Source: Vanilla planifolia (lineage: Eukaryota > Streptophyta > Magnoliopsida > Asparagales > Orchidaceae). From it: DNA of 64,000 bases. The stretch covers positions 23,378,593 to 23,442,592 of the forward strand of contig CM043875.1 of the NCBI GenBank assembly GCA_023846275.1, given 5' to 3'. The notes under the pieces were generated by a model. It saw nothing but the letters and a program-made list of their open reading frames with translations. It had not been told where the DNA came from and ran no database searches. Position numbers and translations under genes: made by a program. The number at the start of each line of letters is the position of its first letter. The stretch's first letter is position 1. Positions 12,291-24,505 of the stretch are shown piece by piece.

Positions 12291-13490
12291 AGCAATATAA
12301 ACACTTACAAAAACTAAATCAAAGGGTGGAAAAAAGGCGATGATAGGTGGAAGTAGCAAACTAAGAAAACTTAAGCAACAAAGCAAAAGAGGAAATAACA
12401 TTATGAAGGGAAATCATGAAGTAAAGAATTGATAAAGTGAAAGGAACCATAGCGACAATGGTAAGAAGTTGATGACATGAAGATATAGATAAACATGCAC
12501 ATCATCTCATCACTTGGGCCTTGCACAGCCCTTCTCAATAATGGAGGCCCAACAAATTAGTATGTTAGAGTTTTGACTATGATCGACCCTAAACTTCAAC
12601 AAGATACAAAGCAAAAATAGAAATTTCGCTCATCAAAAGATTTCATTATTCCAAATAGTAGGCCTTTATTTTTTATAGAGACCATAAGCATAACTGACAA
12701 AAAAATTAAAAAAAATTACAAAAATTATGATTAAAAGATGTTACTAAACAACTTTTTGAAAAGCTATGTTTTTGTTTTCTAAAGTCTATTTATTGAAAGG
12801 TTATTACAAAAGCTATAAAAAAAGCTAGGAAAAAGCTAGTGCCAAACAACTTTTTAAAAGTTATTATTTTGGTTCAAACGTTTTGTGGTCATAGTTGTTG
12901 CTAAACATCTTTCTAAAAACCTACATTTTTTTGCATTAGTCGGGTTCACGTGAGTCGTCATGGATTAAATTTGAGTCATCAAGTCATAGAGCGAGTTGGC
13001 AGGTCCACATGCCTTGATAGTGTCATGGGTTGAATCTAATGTTATGTGTCACTAATCATGTTAGGAGTTGGCATGTCACAAAGTGGATTGATGAGTCAAT
13101 GTAGCATAAGTAGTGAAATGAGCCAATGCATCTCAGAATGGGTTCATTGATTTAAGAAATGTGAGGGTAATGATGTCAAGTATCAAAGTTGAGTTGACAT
13201 GTGAACTCTATCAGTGGGTTGATGTGACATGATAGATCTCTTGCAGTCATGTGAACCCATGAGTAAGATCACATTGAAAGATCTATTCATCAAACTAATA
13301 TAGCAAAAACGGGTCTAGATCAACCGATCGATTCAGGTCGGGTTTGTAGTGAGAAACAAGCCATTTTTCCCTTTTTATGTTTTTATCATGAACTTTTACC
13401 CAAAGTACAAGTGTAGGCCCTCTTTGAACTTTGCACATGTACCTTAATTATCTGAAAGTGTCAATGCATGTCTTCTTGGCTCATAAGCAT
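12290..13490 (-). repeat. 3' LTR of minus-strand element A (LTR-A family)
   Basis: The part at 12,300-12,600 matches 27,460-27,725 in direct orientation (aactaagaaaacttaag, then aagcaaaa, ggaaat, aaagaattg). The part at 12,640-13,480 matches the LTR-A copies at 7,475-8,050 and 27,725-28,560 in reverse complement. Its sense strand is minus and it directly follows the pol end at 13,500-13,984, so it is the 3' LTR of the element that hosts the young chromovirus. Its left end abuts LTR-B at about 12,290. Confidence 0.55.
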
Positions 13491-13499
13491 CGAAAAACA

Positions 13500-13984
13500 T
13501 TACCAATGTCTTCACTATTTTCTTCAGAGTGGAGAAAACTCATCTATAATGAGTGCTCTAGATTGCCTCTCAGATGTGTCTAATGCATCTTTCTTTAGTT
13601 ATTGTAACTCTTCTCTTGTGATCTAAGTATCTTTGATGTCTAGTTAACTTTTCTAATGAACTAGATACCTTTGATAACTCATGTTTTTTTAGTAGTCTAG
13701 TTATATAGTACTATTTTAATCTACTTACTCATCTTTTCATAATAGGTTGGTTGACACTTAGGTAAGAGTTTACTCTCAAGAGTTGTGGATGACAACTCAA
13801 ATGACTTACTAGGAATCATGATCAGCTCCTTGTAAGTCACGAAATCTGGACATTGAAGGTGTTGCAGATGCCATAGCCATCTGATAGCTCCATAGTGTAG
13901 TCATTTAGTCCAACCTTTTTTAAGATTTAGAATGGATCGATGCCCCTTGCATGTAACTTTGCAAAGTTTTTAGTGAGAAACTTT
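13500..13984 (-). pseudogene. 3' end of gypsy pol of minus-strand element A, separated from its 5' part by a nested insertion
   Basis: On the minus strand, directly next to the young element, the frame reads NFAKLHARGIDPF and then ILKKVGLNDYTMEL, which is the conserved region after integrase in this gypsy group (KLRxRxDGPFxVLxKxxxNAYKxxL). It continues the reading of the right flank at 24,506-24,560 with one target-site duplication between them. Beyond about 13,740 the sequence decays. Confidence 0.7.
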
Positions 13985-14974
13985 TGTTACACCCCATTTT
14001 TTCCTAGGCTGATTTTTGGCATACATTTTTTTCTTTTTTTTTTTTTACATATAGACAGCTCAGATCGTCCCATACCAACCTGAGTAGCCTACGAAAAACA
14101 TAGGATATAACACATCATTACACACCTACTTTCCTTAACAATGTGGATCCCATCTCCCGGGTACACCGTCAAATCAGGTTCATGACTCCTGAATTAACAG
14201 ATGGACTCGCGCAATGTTACTCCTGCTAAACCCAATACTCCTAACCCATACCGATAGGAGAACCGGTCTAATAGAAGTCTGAACCCCCACGGTTAAGTTC
14301 CATAGTCATGTAATGACCTCACCATCAAAAATAAAATACATAACATCCACAAATAAGATATGGCACTCCACACACCATACTCCAATACAATAAGGTAGGG
14401 CAGTAAATGGAGATTACATTACAAGAAATAAACCAAGTCTAACAAGTACAATATTATCCAACCAGAACATAAGCCAGAATTACCCTCACGGATTACATAA
14501 CATATGAGAATAACAATCTCATTAAGTACATCCAATAGTAACAATCAACTAACCAGAATATTTTAGACAATCACAAATCAGATATCCTCCCCAAACCTGC
14601 TGACTACGATCCCACCTAATCTGGTAGCGTCAAGTCTGCCGAGCCACTGAAAATACATAATACAGGAATGAGCTACGCCCAGTAGGAAAGACAGCTAGTA
14701 AAACTCACATGCAAGAGAAGGATAATAACAACAATATAGGAATACAGCATAACAATGTATGGTGGATAGGCACTCTCAGTCCCAGACTCCGACCAACCAC
14801 AGCCACCCCAGTCACACCAGAGTAGCTCTCCTCTGGGCTACCAGGCAACGTGCCAGTGGGAACGCCCATCTCGAAACACGCATGGCGCCTAAGCACCCGA
14901 CACCGCAGTGTCTCTCGTCAATCAATCTCCTGGAGACTACAGACAGATCCAGTCACATAATCTCTAGCCAACGT

Positions 14975-15070
14975 GAGACACCCCTGCCACCCTAAGGCGC
15001 GCAGGCCTACACACTTGGCTAGCCACTGCGAGACACCCCTGCCACCCTCAGGCGCGCAGGCCTACACACA
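14975..15070. repeat. 55-bp tandem duplication in the LTR
   Basis: A unit starting gagacacccctgccaccct begins at 14975 and again at 15030 (period 55). The second copy is similar for about 41 bp. The same block lies at 22,503-22,598 in the other LTR. Confidence 0.85.
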
Positions 15071-15696
15071 TGGACCAGGAGAGATTGACTCAGCCACCGT
15101 CCCAAGGAGTCCTCTACCAACAACTTCCATAGAAGCTCACGCCCCTACAGTCATTGCCAATCTCTAACTCCAAGATTCGGCAACATGTGTCCAGGTACAA
15201 CAAGGCGTATACCAGTCTACATGTATACTGTGGAAGCTAAGTCCGAACCGCACAGTTACCTACCACAACTACCCTAAAACATCATATAGGGTCTATAGTA
15301 GTCCGGTCCAATATGCCAATCCATGAAATATGCCAATACTGAATAAACTGACTCAATCCATGCCGTTGCCATCAAAGCAACACAATTGTCAATTACTGAC
15401 TGTTCTGGTAGCATCCGTGTACCATATCTTTGTCTGACTGTTTCCAGCTGTACTGTCATCACTGATAACATTTTTCCCCACTTCAGGAAATTTTTAAATT
15501 CCAATTTCAATTTCCGCCCTTTATCCATTTTCCGAAATTCGAAATAAATTTCCGAATTTAAATTCCACATATATCCTTTTTCCAAAAATTCGGATTAATT
15601 TTCGAATTTAATTTTTCGCTTATCCTTTTTATTTCCGAAAATTCGGATTAATAATAAATTTCCGAATTTTCCTTCCGCTTCTCTCTCCTCCGCGCC

Positions 15697-15865
15697 GCGC
15701 CGTTCGTCCGCGCCGACTCCCGCTGAACCGGTTTTCGCTGCCGGTTCGGCTTTCGCGCCGTTCGTCCGCGCCGAATCCCGCGGAACCGGTTTTCGCTGCC
15801 GGTTCGGCTTTCGCGCCGTTCGTCCGCGCCGAATCCCGCTGAACCGGTTTTCGCTGCCGGTTCGG
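15697..15865. repeat. 58-bp GC-rich tandem repeat, 2.9 copies, in the 3' LTR
   Basis: Units starting gcgccgttcgtccgcgccga occur at 15697, 15755 and 15813. Each contains aaccggtt (a perfect 8-bp palindrome) and ccggttcgg, so transcripts could fold into repeated hairpins. Unit differences are single bases (gactcccgctg, gaatcccgcgg, gaatcccgctg). Confidence 0.9.
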
Positions 15866-16977
15866 AACTCTCGCGCTGAACCGCGACACCGCCGAACCAA
15901 TTTCTTAATAATCCGTTAATCGGATTAATTTTAATTACTAATAAAATGGCGTAAATATCATTAATTACTTAATTAGATTTGATATTATCTAAACTCTTCT
16001 CCTTTCTCGGTCCGAAGCCCGCGAAACCCTAGCCGCCGCCATCGCCGACCATTACGATCCTTCCGTCGATTTCCGGCGACTGCGAACAAGGAGAACAATT
16101 TCCTAACATGCTCCTAAGCATCAATAAATTTTTTTTTCGGCGAAATGGGAATTTTTCCAGGAAATTCCGAAATTTGCAAAAGACACAAATTAGCATTCAA
16201 TTAAATCCGATTTTCATCCACATGCTTGTTTTCATTAAGCAAAGTATTTCATGCTTTTAATTTTCTACTAAATCACTAATTTAAACTGAATTTCCTACCT
16301 CAACGACGCCGGCGACGGTGAACTTCGTCCGTAGCTCGCCGCAGCTCCTCGCCGAACGAATCCGGTACGAATTGACTCTCCTCGTTCCCGTGAATCTCCA
16401 GGCACAAAAAGCCCCTTGCCAGGCCGCCGGAATCACGCGCCGTACGCCGGAAAAACTCTCTCTATCGGTCGGCCGAACAAACCCTAATCGTTTCGCGAGG
16501 GTTTTATATTTCTGGCCGACACGGTGAAACCCATTACGCGCCGTTGACACGCTTTCGACACGGTAAGCACCCGATACGCGCTGTCGACATGCTATCGACA
16601 CGGTAAGCACCCGATCAGCCGGTTCAATCCCAACCGTCGATCACGACCGTCCGATCAGCTTATCAGAACGCACGCGCAAACTCACTCGGCGAACCGTCTC
16701 CGCCTCCGCTGAACCGTTCCGGTCCGGTTCACGCGCGGTAAACCAATTTCCGGTTTAATTTAAATGGATTTTCGAATTTCTAAAAATCCAATAAATCTAA
16801 TTAAACAGGGAAAATTAATTAAAAATTCCTCGGTGCTCCGAAAAATTCCCAAAAGATTTCAGAAATTCCAATAGCCTACAATTGAGTTCCTGGCTCATCC
16901 TACTGTCGATTCGAAATCATCCAAGCCACAATTAATTTATTAAAGATCAAATACATAAAATTTTACCGGGTATAACA

Positions 16978-16990
16978 ATCTCCCCACCTT
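16978..16990 (-). promoter_or_regulatory. Polypurine tract of the Tekay element
   Basis: Minus-strand AAGGTGGGGAGAT directly precedes the 3' LTR and lies one base beyond the Gag-Pol stop codon. This is the expected plus-strand priming site for reverse transcription. Confidence 0.8.
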
Positions 16991-16991
16991 A

Positions 16992-19900
16992 TCAGGAATT
17001 TCGCCCTCGAAATTCAGCAAGAAGTTCCGGCCATTTTCCAGCAACATCCTGCTCTAGCTCCCAGGTTGCCTCCCTTTCGTCATGTCTATTCCACAGAACC
17101 TTGACCATAGGAAACGACCTGTTCCTCAGCTGTCTGCTGCTCTCCTCGAGGATGCGAACTGGTAGTTCCACATAAGAAGAATCTGGTGCCACTTGTAAAC
17201 CAGGAAGATCATCACTGATGCAATGAGAAGGATCTGGCACATATTTCTTGAGATTCGAAACATGGAACACATTGTGAATCTCAGTCAGATGCTCAGGAAG
17301 TGCCAACCTGTAAGCCACTTCACTGATCCTCTCCAGAATAGGATAGGGTCCAATGTAACGAGGTCGAAGCTTAGAAGGCTTTCCAAACCTGAATAGACCC
17401 CGCATAGGACTGACCTTCAGGAATACCCTATCTCCCACAGAAAACTCAACAGCCTTGTGCTTAGGATCATAATATTTCTTCTGGCGATCTTGCACAGTAC
17501 GTAATCTGTCCTGCAATAACTTGACTTCCGCTGTGGTCTCCTCTACAATCTGGGGTCCCCACACTCTCCTGGAATCACCCTCCTCCCAACAAAGAGGAGA
17601 TCTGCACCTACGCCCATACAACGCCTCGTAAGGTGCCATACCAATCGACGCCTGGAAGCTGTTATTGTACACAAACTCTACCAAGGGTAATCGTCTAGTC
17701 CAATCTGTTGAGTAAGTTTGTACGCTCAAGCGTAGCAAATCCTCCAAGGTCCGAATAGTCCGCTCAGACTGTCCATCCGTCTGAGGATGATAAGCAGTAC
17801 TGAACTTTAACTGTGTACCCATGGCAGTGTGTAAGCTCTTCCAAAACTGTGATGTGAATTTGGCGTCTCTGTCAGAAATAATAGAACGGGGAATCCCATG
17901 CAATCTGACAATCTGCTGAATATATATCTCTGCCAACTGTGCCGCTGAATCCGTCTTCTTAATGGATAAGAAATGGGCTGACTTGGTCAATCGATCTACG
18001 ATGACCCAAATAGCATCAAAACCTTGTCTGGTACGAGGAAGACCAGTCACAAAGTCCATAGTGATGTCATCCCATTTCCACTCCGGAATCGGCAATCTCT
18101 GTAACAATCCTCCAGGTCTCTGGTGTTCGGCCTTAACTTGCTGACATGTAAGGCATTTCCTAACAAAGGCAGCAACATCTGTCTTCAAACCTCTCCACCA
18201 GAAAACACTCCTCAAATTCCTGTACATCTTGACTTCTCCAGGGTGCATAGCCAAGGTTCCATAGTGAGCCTCCCGAAGGATCCTCTCCCTGAACTCCTGA
18301 TGTGATGGTACACACCAGCGACCCCTGAAGGTCAAAATGTCGTCTCTGAGAGCAAAGTCTCCTCCCAATCCCTGCGATGCCAACTCAATCTTCTCCTTCA
18401 GCTCTTCATCACAAAGCTGAAGGTCACGCATCTCAGATAACCAGTCAGCCCGAATAGTCAATGAGCTGAGTCTGTGAACCAGTCTCTGAATAGACAACTG
18501 TTCCTGACATCTTTCAACATTCCAATCCAAGTCTGGTATAGAGTCACAGACTAACATATTATGCACAACTGCGTGTCTGCTCAAGGCATCAGCCACTGGA
18601 TTAGCCTTCCCCTCGCAGTAGTTTATTGTCAGCTCGTAATCCTTTATCAGTTCCAACCACCTCCTCTGCCTCAAGTTCAGTTCCTTCTGAGTGAACAGAT
18701 ACTTAAGACTCTTGTGGTCAGAGAAGCAATCTACAGGAACTCCGTACAAATAATGTCTCCATATCTTCAAGGCAAAAATGACAGCAGCTAACTCCAAATC
18801 ATGAGTGGGATAATTCTTCTCATGATCCTTCAGTTGCCTCGAAGCATATGCTATAACTCTGTTATCCTGCATTAGTACGGCTCCCAAGCCTATATGTGAA
18901 GCATCAGTGTACATCTGATACGGCTTCTCCTGTGTGGGTAACATCAATACTGGAGCGGTGCTAAGCCTCTGCTTCAGCTCTAGAAAACTGTTCTCACAAC
19001 TCTCTGTCCACTCAAAAGATTTTCCCTTCCGGGTCAACTGGGTTAGTGGAGCAGCCAGTCTAGAAAAGTGAGGAACAAATTTCCTATAGTATCCAGCCAA
19101 ACCAAGGAAACTCCGGATCTCAGTGACAGAAGATGGCCGTTTCCAATCAATAATAGCTCGTATCTTGCTAGGATCAACAGCCACGCCCTCCGCACTGACA
19201 ATGTGTCCTAAGAATGCTACTGAGTCCAGCCAAAAAGAACACTTGGAGAATTTTGCATACAGCTCATTCTCCCGCAACACTGTAAGCACAGTCCTCAACT
19301 GATCTGCATGAGTATCCCTATCTCTGGAATAAATCAATATATCATCTATAAAGATGATCACAAACCGATCCAGAAAGGCATGAAAAACTCGATGCATCAG
19401 GTTCATAAATACTGCTGGAGCATTAGTCAATCCAAAAGGCAACACTGTGAACTCGTAATGTCCGTATCTAGTACGGAATGCTGTCTTGGGTACATCAGAA
19501 TCTCTAATCCGGATCTGGTGATAACCCGAGCGTAAGTCAATCTTGGAGAACACAGTTGCTCCCTGAAGTTGATCCAGCAAATCATCGATGCGTGGTAAAG
19601 GGTATCGGTTACGAATAGTAACCTTATTCAATTCCCTATAATCCACACACAGCCTCATACTACCATCTTTCTTCTTGACAAATAAGACAGGGGCACCCCA
19701 AGGTGAACAACTGGGGCGTATGAGTCCCTTGTCTAATAAGTCCTGTAACTGAGTCTTCAACTCTGCTAGCTCGGCTGGAGCCATCCTGTAAGGAGCTCTA
19801 GCAATAGGAGCTACTCCTGCCTCCAAATCAATTGAAAACTCCACTTCCCTAGCTGGTGGAAATCCAGGCAACTCCTCTGGAAAAACCATAGGAAAATCTC

Positions 19901-21398
19901 TCACCACTGGAATATCTGACATAGGGGTAGTGGTGGCTTGGCTATCGGTCACATAGGCCAACCAACCAGTACAACCCTTACTTACTAACCTTCCAGCCTG
20001 AAGAACTGAGATCAGGGGAATCTGCCTGTTCAGACCAAAGTATATCACATCCCCCGAACCAGGCACTCTGATCCTGACCTTCTTCTCCCAACAATCCAGA
20101 ACCACTGCATGGTGGCACAACCAATCCATCCCCAAAATGATGTCGAACTCTGCTAGTGGCACACATATCAACTCTGTCACGAATTCGTGTCCACTAATCA
20201 GAATAGATCCGTCAATCTTCTGAACAGTGGGAATCTCTTTCCCATCAGGAAGTCTAACCAGTAAGGGTTCCTTCAAGTAACCCTTGGATCCTGATATCTG
20301 ATTCCAGATCCTCTCAGCAACAAAAGAATGAGATGCACCAGTATCAAACAAAGTCATGCACTGCACGTTGCCAAAATGAAGCATACCTGTGATCACTTCT
20401 GGTGACTCTGAAGCCTGCTGCCGAGTCAGTGCAAATACCCTGGGCTGTCCCCCAGATGAACCAACCGGTCCCGTGATCCTCTGTTTCTTCAACTCTGGGC
20501 AGTCGCACTTCTTGTGTCCGGGCTGTCGACAATGGTAGCAGATAATCCCCCCAGTCCGGGTACCTGTCTGCTGCACTGGTCTCTCAGAAATAGGTCGTGG
20601 CCGGACCACGACCTCCTGAGTACCACTGTGATCTCTGTGTCTCTTGCCCTTTTTGTTTTGTTGGATATTTCTGAATTCCTTCCTCTTGTTATGAGTCTCT
20701 CTCTGGGCCTCCATCCGGATATCAATAAGCTCAACGGATCTCGCAGCCTCCACCAAGTCACGAAACCTGGCAAACCGACTCACAACTAGCTGGCGCTGCA
20801 GCATAGGACGAAGTCCCTCCAGGAACATCTCACATCTGCGTTCCTCAGAAGGCACCAGCTCTACGGCGTACCTCGCCAGATAAGTGAACCTCGATAAGTA
20901 ATCGTTCACTGACATCTGGCCCTGCCTGAGGTGTATAAGTTCCCTCCTGAACTGAGCCATGGCAGAGGCCGGAATGTAGCACTCCCTGAATGCCTCAACA
21001 AAGTCATCCCATGCTATCTCACTGTTCTGGGCCTCCCCAAACATAGCGCGCCGCTGGCCTCTCCACCAGGTAGCAGCCTCTCCCTCCAACACTAGAGCAG
21101 CAAGCACTACCCTCCTGCCGAATGGACATCCCAAGGCATCAAATAGCTCAAGCATATGAGCCATCCAGTCATCTGCCACCGCTGGGTCAGCCGACCCACT
21201 GAAGCTCCGCGGACGCAACCGCATGAAGGCATCGATCCAACGATCCACGGCTGGCTCAACTGGCAATGCTGGGATCGTCTCCGGGGTAGGAGTAGTAGAT
21301 ACCGGTCTGCCTCTAGCTGCTCCACGAGCGGAAAGTCTCCTGGTACCAGCCATACTGTCAAAAACAATTAATCTGGCATTAGAGTCGTCATTTGGCAA
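16992..21398 (-). CDS. Intact Gag-Pol polyprotein with C-terminal chromodomain (Tekay chromovirus)
   Basis: An unbroken frame of 1,468 codons encoding the structural protein and all enzymes for retrotransposition. Domains in order: Gag core about 60-230; zinc knuckle C287-x2-C290-x4-H295-x4-C300; aspartic protease DTGAS 352-356; reverse transcriptase about 500-725 with LPFGLTNAP 653-661 and catalytic FIDD 683-686; RNase H about 826-940 (YTDAS 830-834, DLEL 867-870, SDH 893-895, ADALSR 936-941); integrase zinc finger H1045, H1052, C1082, C1085; integrase core D1115, D1176, E1212, with exactly 35 residues between the last two; GPY-type segment about 1,320-1,385; chromodomain about 1,409-1,466. 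The first Met is codon 1, but Met16 (21353; MAGTRRL) is the more likely start, since Gag proteins of this clade begin with such a basic segment. Chromodomains of this family direct integration to heterochromatin; here W1436 is kept and His1439 stands where an aromatic residue is usual. No key catalytic residue is missing. Confidence 0.97.
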   Translation of the reverse strand: MPNDDSNARLIVFDSMAGTRRLSARGAARGRPVSTTPTPETIPALPVEPAVDRWIDAFMRLRPRSFSGSADPAVADDWMAHMLELFDALGCPFGRRVVLAALVLEGEAATWWRGQRRAMFGEAQNSEIAWDDFVEAFRECYIPASAMAQFRRELIHLRQGQMSVNDYLSRFTYLARYAVELVPSEERRCEMFLEGLRPMLQRQLVVSRFARFRDLVEAARSVELIDIRMEAQRETHNKRKEFRNIQQNKKGKRHRDHSGTQEVVVRPRPISERPVQQTGTRTGGIICYHCRQPGHKKCDCPELKKQRITGPVGSSGGQPRVFALTRQQASESPEVITGMLHFGNVQCMTLFDTGASHSFVAERIWNQISGSKGYLKEPLLVRLPDGKEIPTVQKIDGSILISGHEFVTELICVPLAEFDIILGMDWLCHHAVVLDCWEKKVRIRVPGSGDVIYFGLNRQIPLISVLQAGRLVSKGCTGWLAYVTDSQATTTPMSDIPVVRDFPMVFPEELPGFPPAREVEFSIDLEAGVAPIARAPYRMAPAELAELKTQLQDLLDKGLIRPSCSPWGAPVLFVKKKDGSMRLCVDYRELNKVTIRNRYPLPRIDDLLDQLQGATVFSKIDLRSGYHQIRIRDSDVPKTAFRTRYGHYEFTVLPFGLTNAPAVFMNLMHRVFHAFLDRFVIIFIDDILIYSRDRDTHADQLRTVLTVLRENELYAKFSKCSFWLDSVAFLGHIVSAEGVAVDPSKIRAIIDWKRPSSVTEIRSFLGLAGYYRKFVPHFSRLAAPLTQLTRKGKSFEWTESCENSFLELKQRLSTAPVLMLPTQEKPYQMYTDASHIGLGAVLMQDNRVIAYASRQLKDHEKNYPTHDLELAAVIFALKIWRHYLYGVPVDCFSDHKSLKYLFTQKELNLRQRRWLELIKDYELTINYCEGKANPVADALSRHAVVHNMLVCDSIPDLDWNVERCQEQLSIQRLVHRLSSLTIRADWLSEMRDLQLCDEELKEKIELASQGLGGDFALRDDILTFRGRWCVPSHQEFRERILREAHYGTLAMHPGEVKMYRNLRSVFWWRGLKTDVAAFVRKCLTCQQVKAEHQRPGGLLQRLPIPEWKWDDITMDFVTGLPRTRQGFDAIWVIVDRLTKSAHFLSIKKTDSAAQLAEIYIQQIVRLHGIPRSIISDRDAKFTSQFWKSLHTAMGTQLKFSTAYHPQTDGQSERTIRTLEDLLRLSVQTYSTDWTRRLPLVEFVYNNSFQASIGMAPYEALYGRRCRSPLCWEEGDSRRVWGPQIVEETTAEVKLLQDRLRTVQDRQKKYYDPKHKAVEFSVGDRVFLKVSPMRGLFRFGKPSKLRPRYIGPYPILERISEVAYRLALPEHLTEIHNVFHVSNLKKYVPDPSHCISDDLPGLQVAPDSSYVELPVRILEESSRQLRNRSFPMVKVLWNRHDEREATWELEQDVAGKWPELLAEFRGRNS

Positions 21399-21496
21399 TT
21401 GGCATATGGACTACTATAGTATACAAAAGAATCAACAGTTCTCCCCACCTTGGGTTGAACCCCTATACACGTCTAGCCCCGTTATCCTCACCTAGG

Positions 21497-21508
21497 GCTC
21501 TGATACCA
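21497..21508 (-). promoter_or_regulatory. Primer-binding site for initiator tRNA-Met
   Basis: Minus-strand TGGTATCAGAGC, four bases after the 5' LTR. It is complementary to the 3' end of plant initiator methionine tRNA, the usual primer in this group. Confidence 0.92.
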
Positions 21509-23224
21509 CTACTGTTACACCCCATTTTTTCCTAGGCTGATTTTTGGCATACATTTTTTTCTTTTTTTTTTTTTACATATAGACAGCTCAGATCGTCCCA
21601 TACCAACCTGAGTAGCCTACGAAAAACATAGGATATAACACATCATTACACACCTACTTTCCTTAACAATGTGGATCCCATCTCCCGGGTACACCGTCAA
21701 ATCAGGTTCATGACTCCTGAATTAACAGATGGACTCGCGCAATGTTACTCCTGCTAAACCCAATACTCCTAACCCATACCGATAGGAGAACCGGTCTAAT
21801 AGAAGTCTGAACCCCCACGGTTAAGTTCCATAGTCATGTAATGACCTCACCATCAAAAATAAAATACATAACATCCACAAATAAGATATGGCACTCCACA
21901 CACCATACTCCAATACAATAAGGTAGGGCAGTAAATGGAGATTACATTACAAGAAATAAACCAAGTCTAACAAGTACAATATTATCCAACCAGAACATAA
22001 GCCAGAATTACCCTCACGGATTACATAACATATGAGAATAACAATCTCATTAAGTACATCCAATAGTAACAATCAACTAACCAGAATATTTTAGACAATC
22101 ACAAATCAGATATCCTCCCCAAACCTGCTGACTACGATCCCACCTAATCTGGTAGCGTCAAGTCTGCCGAGCCACTGAAAATACATAATACAGGAATGAG
22201 CTACGCCCAGTAGGAAAGACAGCTAGTAAAACTCACATGCAAGAGAAGGATAATAACAACAATATAGGAATACAGCATAACAATGTATGGTGGATAGGCA
22301 CTCTCAGTCCCAGACTCCGACCAACCACAGCCACCCCAGTCACACCAGAGTAGCTCTCCTCTGGGCTACCAGGCAACGTGCCAGTGGGAACGCCCATCTC
22401 GAAACACGCATGGCGCCTAAGCACCCGACACCGCAGTGTCTCTCGTCAATCAATCTCCTGGAGACTACAGACAGATCCAGTCACATAATCTCTAGCCAAC
22501 GTGAGACACCCCTGCCACCCTAAGGCGCGCAGGCCTACACACTTGGCTAGCCACTGCGAGACACCCCTGCCACCCTCAGGCGCGCAGGCCTACACACATG
22601 GACCAGGAGAGATTGACTCAGCCACCGTCCCAAGGAGTCCTCTACCAACAACTTCCATAGAAGCTCACGCCCCTACAGTCATTGCCAATCTCTAACTCCA
22701 AGATTCGGCAACATGTGTCCAGGTACAACAAGGCGTATACCAGTCTACATGTATACTGTGGAAGCTAAGTCCGAACCGCACAGTTACCTACCACAACTAC
22801 CCTAAAACATCATATAGGGTCTATAGTAGTCCGGTCCAATATGCCAATCCATGAAATATGCCAATACTGAATAAACTGACTCAATCCATGCCGTTGCCAT
22901 CAAAGCAACACAATTGTCAATTACTGACTGTTCTGGTAGCATCCGTGTACCATATCTTTGTCTGACTGTTTCCAGCTGTACTGTCATCACTGATAACATT
23001 TTTCCCCACTTCAGGAAATTTTTAAATTCCAATTTCAATTTCCGCCCTTTATCCATTTTCCGAAATTCGAAATAAATTTCCGAATTTAAATTCCACATAT
23101 ATCCTTTTTCCAAAAATTCGGATTAATTTTCGAATTTAATTTTTCGCTTATCCTTTTTATTTCCGAAAATTCGGATTAATAATAAATTTCCGAATTTTCC
23201 TTCCGCTTCTCTCTCCTCCGCGCC

Positions 23225-23393
23225 GCGCCGTTCGTCCGCGCCGACTCCCGCTGAACCGGTTTTCGCTGCCGGTTCGGCTTTCGCGCCGTTCGTCCGCGCC
23301 GAATCCCGCGGAACCGGTTTTCGCTGCCGGTTCGGCTTTCGCGCCGTTCGTCCGCGCCGAATCCCGCTGAACCGGTTTTCGCTGCCGGTTCGG
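23225..23393. repeat. 58-bp GC-rich tandem repeat in the 5' LTR
   Basis: The same three units as at 15697-15865, offset by 7,528. If transcription starts at the TATA-like site near 24,035, this block lies in the transcribed leader. Confidence 0.9.
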
Positions 23394-24004
23394 AACTCTC
23401 GCGCTGAACCGCGACACCGCCGAACCAATTTCTTAATAATCCGTTAATCGGATTAATTTTAATTACTAATAAAATGGCGTAAATATCATTAATTACTTAA
23501 TTAGATTTGATATTATCTAAACTCTTCTCCTTTCTCGGTCCGAAGCCCGCGAAACCCTAGCCGCCGCCATCGCCGACCATTACGATCCTTCCGTCGATTT
23601 CCGGCGACTGCGAACAAGGAGAACAATTTCCTAACATGCTCCTAAGCATCAATAAATTTTTTTTTCGGCGAAATGGGAATTTTTCCAGGAAATTCCGAAA
23701 TTTGCAAAAGACACAAATTAGCATTCAATTAAATCCGATTTTCATCCACATGCTTGTTTTCATTAAGCAAAGTATTTCATGCTTTTAATTTTCTACTAAA
23801 TCACTAATTTAAACTGAATTTCCTACCTCAACGACGCCGGCGACGGTGAACTTCGTCCGTAGCTCGCCGCAGCTCCTCGCCGAACGAATCCGGTACGAAT
23901 TGACTCTCCTCGTTCCCGTGAATCTCCAGGCACAAAAAGCCCCTTGCCAGGCCGCCGGAATCACGCGCCGTACGCCGGAAAAACTCTCTCTATCGGTCGG
24001 CCGA

Positions 24005-24043
24005 ACAAACCCTAATCGTTTCGCGAGGGTTTTATATTTCTGG
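24005..24043 (-). promoter_or_regulatory. Putative core promoter in the 5' LTR
   Basis: Minus-strand AAATATAAAAC at about 24029-24039 is the best TATA box near the start of the LTR, about 470 bp from its 5' end. Just downstream, the plus strand reads AAACCCTAA (about 24,007), a telo-box-like word often near plant transcription starts. The start site itself is not visible. Confidence 0.4.
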
Positions 24044-24505
24044 CCGACACGGTGAAACCCATTACGCGCCGTTGACACGCTTTCGACACGGTAAGCACCC
24101 GATACGCGCTGTCGACATGCTATCGACACGGTAAGCACCCGATCAGCCGGTTCAATCCCAACCGTCGATCACGACCGTCCGATCAGCTTATCAGAACGCA
24201 CGCGCAAACTCACTCGGCGAACCGTCTCCGCCTCCGCTGAACCGTTCCGGTCCGGTTCACGCGCGGTAAACCAATTTCCGGTTTAATTTAAATGGATTTT
24301 CGAATTTCTAAAAATCCAATAAATCTAATTAAACAGGGAAAATTAATTAAAAATTCCTCGGTGCTCCGAAAAATTCCCAAAAGATTTCAGAAATTCCAAT
24401 AGCCTACAATTGAGTTCCTGGCTCATCCTACTGTCGATTCGAAATCATCCAAGCCACAATTAATTTATTAAAGATCAAATACATAAAATTTTACCGGGTA
24501 TAACA

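Larger units (their letters stand above)
13985..16977 (-). repeat. 3' LTR of the Tekay element
   Basis: 2,993 bp with TG...CA ends, no difference seen from the 21513-24505 copy in the stretches compared, including homopolymers of 7, 9 and 13 T. It is GC-rich between about 15,680 and 16,740, unlike the AT-rich surroundings, and holds two small tandem-repeat blocks. Open frames here (for example 15595-15900 and 16281-16610, minus) are Arg-rich or of no known domain and recur in the other LTR; they are not counted as genes. Confidence 0.95.
13985..24505 (-). mobile_element. Complete Ty3/gypsy chromovirus, Tekay/Del type, 10,521 bp, recently inserted
   Basis: Structure on the minus strand: 5' LTR 24505-21513, PBS 21508-21497, Gag-Pol 21398-16992, polypurine tract 16990-16978, 3' LTR 16977-13985. 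Both LTRs are exactly 2,993 bp, offset by 7,528 everywhere I compared, and their six-frame translations agree along their length. Ends are TGTTA...TAACA. The flanking 5 bp read ACTTT (13980-13984) and CCTTT (24506-24510), a target-site duplication with one mismatch. Very long LTRs, a single fused Gag-Pol frame and a C-terminal chromodomain fit the plant Tekay (Del) clade. No envelope gene is present. All expected parts are intact, so it could be autonomous. Whether it is transcribed cannot be told from the sequence. Confidence 0.95.
21513..24505 (-). repeat. 5' LTR of the Tekay element
   Basis: Same length as the 3' LTR and without visible differences. In element sense it begins TGTTATACCCGG and ends GGGGTGTAACA. 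About 114 bp separate it from the first in-frame Met of Gag-Pol. Confidence 0.95.

Noticed and set aside
15595..15900. Arg/Gly-rich minus-strand frames in the LTRs (also 23123-23428, and 16281-16610 with its pair)
   Set aside because: They arise from the GC-rich 58-bp repeat and LTR sequence, have no known domain, and lie in LTRs rather than in a gene context.
21497..21508. tRNA-Met-like words (here, and at 44673 and 27150)
   Set aside because: They are 12-base primer-binding sites next to LTRs; no cloverleaf follows.
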